NCBI GenBank assembly: GCA_964411125.1
Contig: CAYPJU010000012.1
Span: 35,996 to 99,995, forward strand
From: JBFIHF01 sp964411125
GTDB taxonomy: Bacteria > Myxococcota_A > Bradymonadia > Bradymonadales > Bradymonadaceae
Reading direction: 5' to 3'
Length of the DNA stretch: 64,000 bases
In this document: positions 18,165 to 27,800 of the stretch, piece after piece
Numbering within the stretch: position 1 is the stretch's first letter
How the letters are laid out: the number at the start of each line of letters is the position of its first letter
Translations under genes and position numbers: made by a program
The notes under the pieces: model-generated
The model's database searches: none
Seen by the model: the letters and a program-made list of their open reading frames with translations, nothing else
Told to the model about the DNA's origin: nothing

Positions 18165-19043
18165 TCAGTTGACGTCGTTCGACTTCGACTTGGACTTCGA
18201 CTTCGACTTCGACGTCGAGCCGGAGGACGAGCTCGAGCCCCAGAAATCGTCCTTGATCGAGAGCTCGTTGCGCACGTCGCGCACGCCGCGTACCTGGTCG
18301 CAGCAGTTCTCGGCGAGTCGCTTCGAATGCCGCGAATCGATGTCCCCGCTGAGCTTCACGACGCCGTCGTCGACGGAAACTTCGATCTGGGAGGCATCGA
18401 GCTGGGAGTGATCGGTCAGCAGATCACAGACCTCCTCTCGGATGCGATCCGACGACCGCCGGTACCCTTTCGGTCCCTTCCCGGAGAAGTTGCGAGAGCC
18501 ATAGGATCCGCCGTACCCCCGCTCATCGAACGTTCCACCGCGTGAGCCGCCGGTCTGTGCCCACTGCGACGGTCCCTGTTGGTTTCGGTACTCGCTCCGA
18601 TTCATGTCGGAGTATTGTCCAGTGGCGGTGCGGTACTCTGCGGCCCCGTAGTAGTCTCCCTGCGGCTGGTACGGCCGATTGCCAGAGTTCCACTTTTGAC
18701 CCTGCTGCTGGCCCTGGAAACTCTGCGGGTTTCCGTACCCCTGTTGGTACTGTGGATTCGGCCGGTACTGCTGATTGTTCCCCCCGCTCATCTGAAATCG
18801 GCTCTCGTCGTATCCCCCCTGGTACGGCCCCGATTCTCGTGGCGACATCTGCCCCTGGTACGGTTGCTGCGGGCCGGCGAAGCCGGGGCTCGACTGCTGG
18901 TGACGGCCTCCCGTCGCGTCGTAGATAGGCTGTCCCCCGCGGTACTGGTTCTCGTAATAGTTTCCGTTCGATTGATCATACGGCGGCTGCTGCGCGTTTT
19001 GACTGCGATGATTTCGACGGTCGTAGCGTTCGTTTTCGTTCAT
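18165..19043 (-). CDS. BON-domain protein with Gln/Tyr/Gly/Asn-rich region
   Basis: A 292-residue protein. About 170 N-terminal residues are low-complexity and almost free of aliphatic side chains, dominated by Gln, Tyr, Gly, Asn, Ser and Arg ('QQYRPNPQYQQGYGNPQSFQ'). A BON domain follows at about 195-265 ('REEVCDLLTDHSQLDASQIE' to 'GVRDVRNELSI'), with the usual 'VKLSGDIDS' strand. The C-terminus is a Ser/Lys repeat (SK x5). There is no signal peptide, so it is probably cytoplasmic, unlike the periplasmic OsmY class. BON domains bind phospholipid or cyclic dinucleotides in some proteins. The ATG at 19043 follows GAGAG; the longer ORF to 19196 lacks a site. Composition resembles phase-separating RNA-binding proteins. 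Confidence 0.8.
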   Translation of the reverse strand: MNENERYDRRNHRSQNAQQPPYDQSNGNYYENQYRGGQPIYDATGGRHQQSSPGFAGPQQPYQGQMSPRESGPYQGGYDESRFQMSGGNNQQYRPNPQYQQGYGNPQSFQGQQQGQKWNSGNRPYQPQGDYYGAAEYRTATGQYSDMNRSEYRNQQGPSQWAQTGGSRGGTFDERGYGGSYGSRNFSGKGPKGYRRSSDRIREEVCDLLTDHSQLDASQIEVSVDDGVVKLSGDIDSRHSKRLAENCCDQVRGVRDVRNELSIKDDFWGSSSSSGSTSKSKSKSKSKSNDVN

Positions 19044-19257
19044 GTGTCTCTCACTTTGAGGTTGCGCCGCCGGTCTAACCGGAGCGTTCGAATTGGCGTG
19101 GTGACACACTAGGAACGTCCCGGCTCGGACCAAACGGAAAGACGGAGAGAAAAACGCCTGACAAATCAACCGCTTGACGACGTTACCGGAACGCACATTG
19201 CAGGGCGCAGGTCGACATCGCGTGTCGCCGGTCCATTCGACGCTTCAGTGACTGCGG

Positions 19258-21573
19258 TCACCCAGCGTCGAGATCGATGGTGGGGAGCCCTTCTTCCATT
19301 CGAAAGACGAGGTCGATATCCACGATCCCGCTCTCCCGCGAGAGGAACTGTCCGAGCGGTGCCGTGATGTGATTCTCGACCGCACGGCGCAGCGGCCTCG
19401 CACCGTAGCGCTCGTCGAGCCCTACGCGGATGAGGAACTCGACGACGTCGTCGGTCGCGCGCACGCGGATGCGCCTGCGCTTCAGCCCTTCGCGTTCGAA
19501 AGCCTGTCGCAGGGCGGCGCGGACCAGTTGGTGGGCAGTGTCGTGTCCGAGCGAACGAAACGGGATCACCCGGTCGATGCGCCCGACGAATTCGGGACGG
19601 AAGAACTTCTCCACCGCGCCGAGGAAGTGCGACACCTCGGCTTCACGGGCTCCGTCGGGGGTTCTGGCGCTGAAGCCGACCGAGGGCGGTCCCCCGGCCC
19701 CAAGGTTCGACGTCATGATCACTACGCTGCTCGTCAGGCTCACGGTGTGACCGACTCCGTCGGTGAGTCGCCCCTCTCCGAGGACCTGAAGCAGAAAGTC
19801 GAACACGTTCGAGTGGGCCTTTTCGATCTCGTCGAGCAGGATCACCTGGAAGGGTTGTTCCCGCACTCGACGGACGAGCTCCCCCTGCTCCCCGCGGTAT
19901 CGGCCGACGAGGCGACCGGCGGCCCAACTGTCCTGAAACTCCGACATGTCGAATCGAGCGAGCCGGTCGGCGCTACCAAAGAGGTAGTTCGCGAGCGTCA
20001 GCGCGGTCTGAGTCTTTCCGACCCCGGTCGGGCCGAGGAAAAGAAAGCTCCCGAGCGGGCGTTGCGGCGAGTTCAGCCCCGCCCGGATGGTGGTGACGAG
20101 ATCGACCATCGCCTCGACCGCCTCGGGTTGCGCGAAGATCCGTGCCTCGAAGTACGCGCGGACTCGAGCGACGTCGAACTGGATGTTCGGGTCGAGGAGG
20201 GCTTCGGGCAGACCCGTGAGCGAAGTATAGGCCTCCAGCGCATGGCGTGGCGTGAGCACGGGGCGGTCCTCACCCTCGACTTCCTCGCCGTGGCGTGCGT
20301 GCGTGCGCGCCATTCGCTCAGCTAGCTCCACCGCCGGCCCGGGGAGTGAAGTAGGCCCCTTGAAACGCCCGACGAGTTCGAGAATCCGCTGGCGGGTCTC
20401 GCCGTCGAGCCGCACACCGTACTGCCGACCGAGCCTGAAGCTGACACGCTCGAGCACCGCGTCGGCTCGGGCGGCAGACATCGGCTCCACGATGAGCCGA
20501 CGAAATGCACGCAGAAAGCTCGGGTGGGACTGTTCGATCCGTGCCAGTTGATCGGGCTGAACTTCGGTGACGAGCGTGATGTCGCCCGCGAGCACGTGCG
20601 GCAGGAGGAGGCCCGGAATGCCCGAAGCGTGACGTTCTGTGCCCGAGGTTTCGAGAAGCTCCAGGAGGTTTTCGACGAAGAGGAGCGCACCAGACTCTCG
20701 CGCCTCGTTGATGACGTCGAGCACCCGCTCCTGCCACTGGCCCAGGTATCGCATCCCCGCCATCAGCCGCCCGCCGCTGATCTGCCAGACCCCGGCCCCC
20801 TTCAACACGTCGCCGCCCTCCCCTTCCACGATGCGCCGCACCGCCTCGTGAACGATGGCGGTCTTGCCGACCCCGGGAGGGCCGACGAGGACGACCGACC
20901 GCTCTGCCGTGTCGGAGAGATAATCGAGGAGGGTGTCCACCTCCGCCCGCCTTTCGAACGCGCGAGTTCCGTCCCGCTGCCGGGCGCGACGGTGCAGCGG
21001 TTCCCCGACCGCCGCGAGCGTCGGCGAGACGTCGTCGTCGAGGATGTCGACTTCGCTCGGCTCGGGGGTGTAGCGAACGGCGAGTGTCTCGACTCGGAAG
21101 ACCGGACTGTCGGTACCGTCGTCCCGCGCATTGACGAGGGGCGCGACGCAATGCACGAGCGACTCGATCCTCTGCGGCAGCGGGAAGTTGTCGCGGACGA
21201 ACTCCGCCGCCATCAGCTCGAGCTCCTCGAGGTCCTTGAGCGGAAACTCGATCCCGAGCTGGGGAAGATGCACCACGTACCCGTCTTCGGCCTCCACACA
21301 AACCGCGAAGAGCTGCAGATCGAGCTGCAACATTCTACCGAGGCGAGTCGCGGGAACAGTGAGCCGCAGGTGCCGCGCCACATGCTCGCCCTGGTCCTCT
21401 ACCCCGCCCGGAAAATGGCGCAGAACGTGGGCGACGACGCCGCGCAGGTTGTCGAGCGCCTGCTGGGGATCGTCGCCCAGCGCTGCTGCACTGTCGTCGC
21501 CGAGCACGGCGGCGAACCAGTAGGCGCCCCGATCCTCGAGCACCACCTTCACGCTCTGGGTTCGTTTAGCCAA
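19258..21573 (-). CDS. ClpABC-type AAA+ unfoldase subunit, third gene of operon
   Basis: A 771-residue double-AAA+ protein. The first about 200 residues are not the Clp-N repeat but two alpha/beta segments ('YWFAAVLGDD' plus helix, and 'YVVHLPQLGIEFPLKDLEEL') that look faintly HicB-like. D1 has Walker A 'GPPGVGKTA' (about 228) and an altered Walker B 'LLFVENLLELL' (about 295). D2 has Walker A 'GPTGVGKTQ' (about 510), intact Walker B 'VILLDEIEKAH' (about 576) and 'SVGFSA' (about 630) where ClpA/ClpC place the ClpP-binding loop. There is no long M-domain and no C-terminal extension. TTG start overlaps the end of the upstream gene by eight bases, with GGAGAG just before it. Confidence 0.85.
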   Translation of the reverse strand: MAKRTQSVKVVLEDRGAYWFAAVLGDDSAAALGDDPQQALDNLRGVVAHVLRHFPGGVEDQGEHVARHLRLTVPATRLGRMLQLDLQLFAVCVEAEDGYVVHLPQLGIEFPLKDLEELELMAAEFVRDNFPLPQRIESLVHCVAPLVNARDDGTDSPVFRVETLAVRYTPEPSEVDILDDDVSPTLAAVGEPLHRRARQRDGTRAFERRAEVDTLLDYLSDTAERSVVLVGPPGVGKTAIVHEAVRRIVEGEGGDVLKGAGVWQISGGRLMAGMRYLGQWQERVLDVINEARESGALLFVENLLELLETSGTERHASGIPGLLLPHVLAGDITLVTEVQPDQLARIEQSHPSFLRAFRRLIVEPMSAARADAVLERVSFRLGRQYGVRLDGETRQRILELVGRFKGPTSLPGPAVELAERMARTHARHGEEVEGEDRPVLTPRHALEAYTSLTGLPEALLDPNIQFDVARVRAYFEARIFAQPEAVEAMVDLVTTIRAGLNSPQRPLGSFLFLGPTGVGKTQTALTLANYLFGSADRLARFDMSEFQDSWAAGRLVGRYRGEQGELVRRVREQPFQVILLDEIEKAHSNVFDFLLQVLGEGRLTDGVGHTVSLTSSVVIMTSNLGAGGPPSVGFSARTPDGAREAEVSHFLGAVEKFFRPEFVGRIDRVIPFRSLGHDTAHQLVRAALRQAFEREGLKRRRIRVRATDDVVEFLIRVGLDERYGARPLRRAVENHITAPLGQFLSRESGIVDIDLVFRMEEGLPTIDLDAG

Positions 21574-24500
21574 GGTCGCTCTCCTCTCCCATGCTCGCCG
21601 CGAGTCGAGTGAAGAGCAGCCGGTCGGCGAAGCCGCGCAGGTTCGACGCGCGGTCCTCCGGGATCGGGTGCCTGCGACCGAAGCGAACGTCCTCGAGCAT
21701 GCCGGGGCGAAGCACGAACTCGATCACCGGTCGCTCGGAGCCTTCGACGGTCGCCTCGGAGAGATGCTGTCGGAACGCTTCCGGATCGGAAAACCCGTGG
21801 GGGAAACTCTTTGCCAACACCAGCGCGTGTTGCCCGTGCGATGGGGGTAGAGGGCGCCACGTGTACCCCTGAAGGAAGTCGAAGACACGCCCCACACCCG
21901 GTGTGACGGAGCTGAAAGCGATGTCGGTGACCCCCGCACTGCCTGGCTCCACCCGCCAGCCCTCCCGGGTTCGGAACGCATGAATCGCTTCGAGTTCGAG
22001 GCTCCCGTCGACCGCGGCGAGCCACTGCCGCCAGGCATCGAGCACGACCTGGTACGGACCACTGAGGCCGCTCACCACGAGGGTTCCTCCCACGGCGTGT
22101 CCTCGCGTCAGCGCCTCGAGCTGGCACTGCAGCCACAGGAGCTCCTTTCGAATGTCGGCCGCGATCGTCCCCCATCGATGAGCCCCCTTTCGGTCCCCGG
22201 CGTTGCCCGCGAAGAGAAACTCACCGGTCCCGCGGGGGTCTTGAAGGCCGGCGACTCGCCGCTCGAGATTCTCGATGTGCGACAGGACCGTCTCCCGGCG
22301 CCGAAGTTCGTCGGCGAGGGCTCGCGACTCCGATTGAGACCTCGACGCGTTGATCTCGGCGAGCAGCTCGTCGTAGCGCGCGGCGATCGACTCCCGTCGG
22401 GGATCGGCGGCGAGATCGGCGACCCGCGAGGCGATCGCCTCGAGGTCCGATCGGACGTCGTTCGGATCGACGAGGGCCCCGGTCCGCGTCGCTAGCTCCT
22501 GAAGCGGAGCACGTTCGATGGTGTCGAGATCCAGCTCGATGCCATCGGGCGCCGGCCGAATCGACACGCGGGTGAGTTCGCCGCCAGAGTCCCATTGGGT
22601 CAAACGGTGCGCGAGCGGGCTGACCAACGTGCGCTCGATCCGCTGAGCCAGAGTGCGTGCGCCATAGCGCGGATCGATCGACTCTCGTGCGAGGTAGTCG
22701 ATGAGCCCCTCGTCGACGTCGACCATCACCTGTGCCTGACGCAAACCTCGCCGCTCGAGCAGACCCTGCAGGGTGCGCCGCGCGATGCGTCGCAACGACT
22801 CGGGACCGAGCGGCCCGTACGGGACGACGTGGTCGATCCGGTTGAAGAGTTCGGGGCGGAAAAACTGTTCGGCAGCGCGACGGTAGTGAAGCTCGCGGTC
22901 GGCCCGCGACTGGTCGGAGAAACCGAGCCAACGCTCCTCCGAATTTGCCCCGAGGTTGCTGGTCATGACCACGATCGCGTTTCGAAAGTCGACGGTCCGC
23001 CCCGCCGCGTCCGTGAGGCGACCATCCCCGAGGACCTGCAACAGCAGATCGAGCACCATCGGGTGAGCCTTCTCGATCTCGTCGAACAGCAGAACGCAGA
23101 ACGGTTGCAGCCTCACCTTGCTCGTCAGCTCTCCATCGGGCGAGCGCGGCGTGCCGATGAGGCGCGACACCGCGGTCGGCTCGCTGAACTCGCTCATGTC
23201 GAAGCGGACCATTCGCTCCGACGATCCGAAGAGGTCGTGGGCGAGCGCCTTCGCCGTCTCGGTCTTGCCTACGCCGCTCGGCCCGATGAACAAGAGTGCA
23301 GCGAGGGGGCGTCCCGGGTCGCTCAGCCCCTGTTCGATCGTCAGGACGAGGCTCGTGACGACGTCGACCGCGCGCTCCTGCCCGAAGATCCGGTTCTCGT
23401 AGACGGCCCGCACCTCGTCGGGATGTCGGCCCGTCCCAGGCCGAAGGATCGTGTTCGGAAGCCCGGTCTGACGCTGGACCACCAGGGCCATCCGCTCGCT
23501 GTCGATCGCCAGCAGCTTCGCATCCTGCTGCTCGTTGAGGGCGCGCAAGGCTTCGTGCTCGGCTCGCTTGATGAGCCGCACCGCCTTGCCGGGGAACGCT
23601 TCGTTCCGAAAGAATCGCTCGGCGAGATGGAGGAGCGTCTCGACGCCGTCGGCGGTGAACCGCAGGGACTCGTGGACGGCTTCGACGTGACGGATGAGCG
23701 ATGAGATGACGGCGAGGGTCTCGCGGTAGGAGAGCTCGGGGACCTGGATGCGCCGGAACTTGTCGACGAACCCCGGCGCGGCCGATCGCGCGAGGATCCA
23801 GGTCTCTTCGGTCGCCTCCGCGACGACCGAGAAGCGGTCTTGCTCCAGGTAGGGCTCGATGAAGCGCGCGACGTTGGAATTGCCCTGAAACGTGCGACCA
23901 GCGCGCACGAGACCGAGCAGGTCTTCGACGAAGAGGATGTCGCCACGCTCGGCGAGTTCCCGGCACATCGCCTCGGTTCGTTGCTCCCACTGCCCGATGA
24001 TCGACATCCCCGCGATGACGCGGTCCCCGTTGGTCTGCCAGATGTCGCGGCGTTCCTGGTAGGCGCGCGCGAGCTCGACGCAACGCCGCGCCGCCTCGTG
24101 CACGATCGCGGTCTTCCCGACGCCCGGCCGTCCTACGAGGCAGATGTTTTGCGGGCGCGGGCTCATCAGTGCTTCCACGAGGTCGTCGATCAGCCGGTCG
24201 CGCCCGTACGCAGTGCCGAGGGTGCCGTCGTCGACCCGGTGCGACAGGTTCGTCGCGACCTCCTGCAGCGTCTCGGGCCGTTTGAGTCGACCAGCTACCT
24301 GCTCGATGTCCGCTCCCGGAAAGGCGCGCGGGAAGCCGAGGTCGATCTCGATGGAATCGACCTGGGCCGCGTAGGGACACGCGAGGGCTTCGAGGTTACT
24401 GACCATGTTGGCCTCCGCCCACTTCTGCGCCCACATGTGCATCGCCGCGTACATGTCGTCGACCTTGTCGAGCGCGAGGCAGACCCCGGGCACCTTCGGG

Positions 24501-24835
24501 ATCCACAGCCGCGTCAGCCCGTCCTCGGACCACCCACTCACCACGACATGGGTCGCGGCGGTCATCTCGACCGGCGGCCGATCCGGGTCCACGCGACGTG
24601 AAACGTTGAGATACGTCGAGGTGAGGTAGGGACGAATCGGGGGCAGCAATCGGTCGAGCTCGCTCGCCGGCAGCCCGCCATGGACGAGCTCGAGCGTCCG
24701 AAACATGAGCTCTTCTTTCAGTTGCGCGGCACTCGGTCCGCGAACGACCTCCGCGAGCGGCCCGATCCACGGGATCGACGCCTCGTAGTGGCCCCGCTGC
24801 GGCTTTGCGACGTACATGTGGAGGACCGTCTTCAC
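21566..24835 (-). CDS. ClpABC-type AAA+ protein with release-factor-like C-terminus
   Basis: A 1089-residue protein, second gene of the Clp operon. GTG start overlaps the previous stop (GTGA); the longer frame to 25183 shadows the neighbour. The N-terminal about 200 residues are not a recognisable Clp-N domain. D1 has Walker A 'GRPGVGKTA' (about 232) and Walker B 'ILFVEDLLGLV' (about 298). D2 has 'GPSGVGKTE' (about 514), 'VLLFDEIEKAH' (about 580) and 'WLGFSDQ' (about 636) at the ClpP-loop position. After the D2 small domain, a coiled coil starts near 790, and about residues 910-1000 ('GTLVVSGLSGPYQVVLDAW', then 'GVGRVFDFLQGYTWRPLPPS') follow the strand-helix order of the PCRF domain of class-I release factors, weakly. 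No GGQ domain is present. Confidence 0.85.
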   Translation of the reverse strand: MKTVLHMYVAKPQRGHYEASIPWIGPLAEVVRGPSAAQLKEELMFRTLELVHGGLPASELDRLLPPIRPYLTSTYLNVSRRVDPDRPPVEMTAATHVVVSGWSEDGLTRLWIPKVPGVCLALDKVDDMYAAMHMWAQKWAEANMVSNLEALACPYAAQVDSIEIDLGFPRAFPGADIEQVAGRLKRPETLQEVATNLSHRVDDGTLGTAYGRDRLIDDLVEALMSPRPQNICLVGRPGVGKTAIVHEAARRCVELARAYQERRDIWQTNGDRVIAGMSIIGQWEQRTEAMCRELAERGDILFVEDLLGLVRAGRTFQGNSNVARFIEPYLEQDRFSVVAEATEETWILARSAAPGFVDKFRRIQVPELSYRETLAVISSLIRHVEAVHESLRFTADGVETLLHLAERFFRNEAFPGKAVRLIKRAEHEALRALNEQQDAKLLAIDSERMALVVQRQTGLPNTILRPGTGRHPDEVRAVYENRIFGQERAVDVVTSLVLTIEQGLSDPGRPLAALLFIGPSGVGKTETAKALAHDLFGSSERMVRFDMSEFSEPTAVSRLIGTPRSPDGELTSKVRLQPFCVLLFDEIEKAHPMVLDLLLQVLGDGRLTDAAGRTVDFRNAIVVMTSNLGANSEERWLGFSDQSRADRELHYRRAAEQFFRPELFNRIDHVVPYGPLGPESLRRIARRTLQGLLERRGLRQAQVMVDVDEGLIDYLARESIDPRYGARTLAQRIERTLVSPLAHRLTQWDSGGELTRVSIRPAPDGIELDLDTIERAPLQELATRTGALVDPNDVRSDLEAIASRVADLAADPRRESIAARYDELLAEINASRSQSESRALADELRRRETVLSHIENLERRVAGLQDPRGTGEFLFAGNAGDRKGAHRWGTIAADIRKELLWLQCQLEALTRGHAVGGTLVVSGLSGPYQVVLDAWRQWLAAVDGSLELEAIHAFRTREGWRVEPGSAGVTDIAFSSVTPGVGRVFDFLQGYTWRPLPPSHGQHALVLAKSFPHGFSDPEAFRQHLSEATVEGSERPVIEFVLRPGMLEDVRFGRRHPIPEDRASNLRGFADRLLFTRLAASMGEESDLG

Positions 24836-27800
24836 GCCCACTCGTCCTCTGTGATGTCCCACACGACGTCCTCGATCTCCGACTCGATCGCGGCGAACGG
24901 ATCGTCGGGATCGAACTTCAGCCCATCGAAGCTCTCCATCGAGATTTCGCGGGTCCGCGCATTGTAGGTGCGCGCGACGTAGTGCTGTGTCGGGAGCGCC
25001 GTGACCGACCACGGCCAGGGCCACGCCGCGTACTCTTCCCCCTCGATGACGTTCACCACGGCGTTCCCCTCCGCAGAGATCAACCGATGAAGCCCGTGTT
25101 CGGCGCGACCGAGCGGACGCGCCGCGTAGCCTCGGATCTCGAGCGCCAGGATCTCCCCTTGCGGCTCGTCGGTACGCTCCCATGCGACGCGATTCTCATC
25201 GTATTGCGGTCCGTCGCCCGGGTCCGGGAACTTCGCGGCGAGCTCCCGCTGGGGCAGAGATCGCCAGATCTGAAAGTCCCAGCCATGCGCTTTCGCGCGC
25301 TTTCGGTACCACTGGACGAGCTTCGCGCGAAACTCCTGCGCGGCCGCCCCCTGAGCCGTCAGCGCGAGCACGCTTCGATCCGGATCGTGGTACGCACCAC
25401 GCAACATCTCCATGATCACCGCGCCCGTCCTCGCTGTCAGCTCTTCCAGGCGGTCCATCAGATCGTCGGAGAGAGCGAACGTACGGCCGTGGTACGCCTC
25501 GGCCGCGAGGTCTTCCAGCGCTGCGAGTTCCTGGGTGATCTCTCGGGCCGGCACGACCACCCGGCGCGCCCGCTCCGCGTCGGTGGCGAGGGTCGAAGCG
25601 CTAGGGTCCTCCCAGAACTGCTGGGCCTGGCTCGACAGATCGAAGTTTTCCACCCGCCACTCCAGATCGCCGAACACCGCCGTGCGAAGATAACGCTGGA
25701 GCCGGCGCCGCAGGCTCGTGATCTGCTCGATCTGATCGAGTAGCTCGTTCCGCGCCGACACGTTGCTCCCCTGCCCAGAGACGATCCGCACGTCCCACGC
25801 GAGCCCGACCTTGCGCACGGAGCCTCGCGGAACAGTCACCTCCACGCGGCGGCTCGCGCCCCCCTTCACCAGCTCCCGCGTCGTCGCGAGCCTTCGAGAC
25901 AGCTCCCCGACCACTTCGCGCTCGACAACGCGCTTGAGCGGGCGGGCCCCGTACCGAGGGTCCCAGCCGCGCGCCGCAACCCAGGCAGCGACTCGCTCGT
26001 CGAGGGAGAGTTCGACGTCCTGCGCTCGCAGGCCGACGCGCTCGCTCAACTTCGCCAGTTCGCGGACCGCGATCTGCTCGACGACGTCTTCGCTCAAGGC
26101 ATTGAACGGGATGAACTGGTCGATCCGGGCGAGGAACTCCGGCCGGAAGAATCGTTCCGCTTCGCGCCGAAAGTGAGCTGCGTACTCGCCGTTGCCGGCC
26201 GCGTCACCGAAACCGATCGCCGGGCGCAGACTGTCGACCCCGAGGTTGCTCGTCATGATGACGATCGTGTTCCGAAAACCGGTCGTTCGACCGTTCACGT
26301 CGGTCAGCCGAGCTTCCCCGAGAACCTGCAGCAGGAGGTCGAAGACGCCCGGGTGCGCCTTCTCGATCTCGTCGAGGAGCACGACGGAGAACGGTTGTCG
26401 TCGGACCGGACCGGTCAGATCCCCTTCGTCCCGGCCCTCGCCGATCAGCCGGGCGTACGCGTCCGCGTGACCGTATTCGCTCATGTCGATGCGGACGAGC
26501 CGCGACTCGTCGCCGAACAGATAGGCCGCGAGTGCCTTCGCCAGCTCCGTCTTCCCCACCCCCGTCGGGCCGACGAAAAGGAATGACCCGAGCGGCTTGT
26601 CCGGGGACGACAGGCCCGCCTTCGTGATGCCGACGACGTCCGCGACGCGCCGAACCGCTTCGGCCTGTCCCATGACGCGAGCGGAGAGCGTCGCGACGAC
26701 GCGCTCCACGTCGAGCTGCCGATCGTCGTGCAGCAAGATCGGCGGCAGCCCCGAAGCGCGACAAAACTCGTCGACCAACGACGCTTCGTCGACCATGTCC
26801 CGCAACGCGTTCGCCGCCGTCCGCATCGCGCGTCGTACGAAGTCGATCGTTCGACCGACGGTGCTCCCGTCCTGCGCGAACCGCTGCTGGAGCGTCCACG
26901 CCCGCTCGACACCCGAAGACGTCACCACGACACCCTCGCGACGACCGAGCCGCTCGATCGCACGACGGACGATCGCGAGCCCCTCGTTCTCCGGCGGATC
27001 CTCCAACCGAATCACAGTGAAGGCACGCGCGAACCCGATGTCGCGTCGCTCGATCTCGTTCCACTCCTGTGCGGTCGCTTCAGCGACCGTGCGAAGCCCG
27101 TGGTCGGCCAGAACCGGCTTCAAGAATTGTGCGAGGTTGTAGTCGCTGCCCACGTACTTCCCGGCATCCAGCGCTTCGATCAGCCGCCCCATGTAGAGGA
27201 TCCCGTCAATCTCCTGAAGCTCGGCCACGATCTCCTGACACTGCTGCCGCCAGTCCATCGTCATCCCGTCCGTCGAAACCATCCGCGGAGGATCTGCGAA
27301 CCAGATTGGATGGGGGGCGCGTCCCTCCTGCCCGACGTGCAGGTGCGCCACGTGTTTTACGAGGGCGGTCTTTCCGACCCGCGGAGGCCCGACCAGGACG
27401 ACCGCCGCCGGACGGTGACTCTCCAGAAGATCTCGCAGCTCGGTCACTTTGGTGGAACGACCGAACGTCTCGACGATTCCGCGCTCGTCCGCTTCGGCGG
27501 GGGCGAGCCCCGACCAGTCTTGAGCCACACCGTCCAGAAACGGCGTGGCTGGCACCGCGTCGACCGAGAAGTCCTCCAGATCTTCGTCGGCGAACTCCGA
27601 TTGCCACACAGCCCCGACATCGACGCGCTTCAGATCCAGCGGCTCGAAATCCAGGTCGATCGTCTCGACGGCGTAGTTCGACGGAGGCGGTCGATGCATG
27701 GAGAGCTGTTCGCTCCGCGGCCTGATAAGATCAGCCAGATCGGAGAGCGCCCGCTCCTCGGCCCCCGGGCGCACGACGGTCCAGGCGCCCTGCCATCTCC

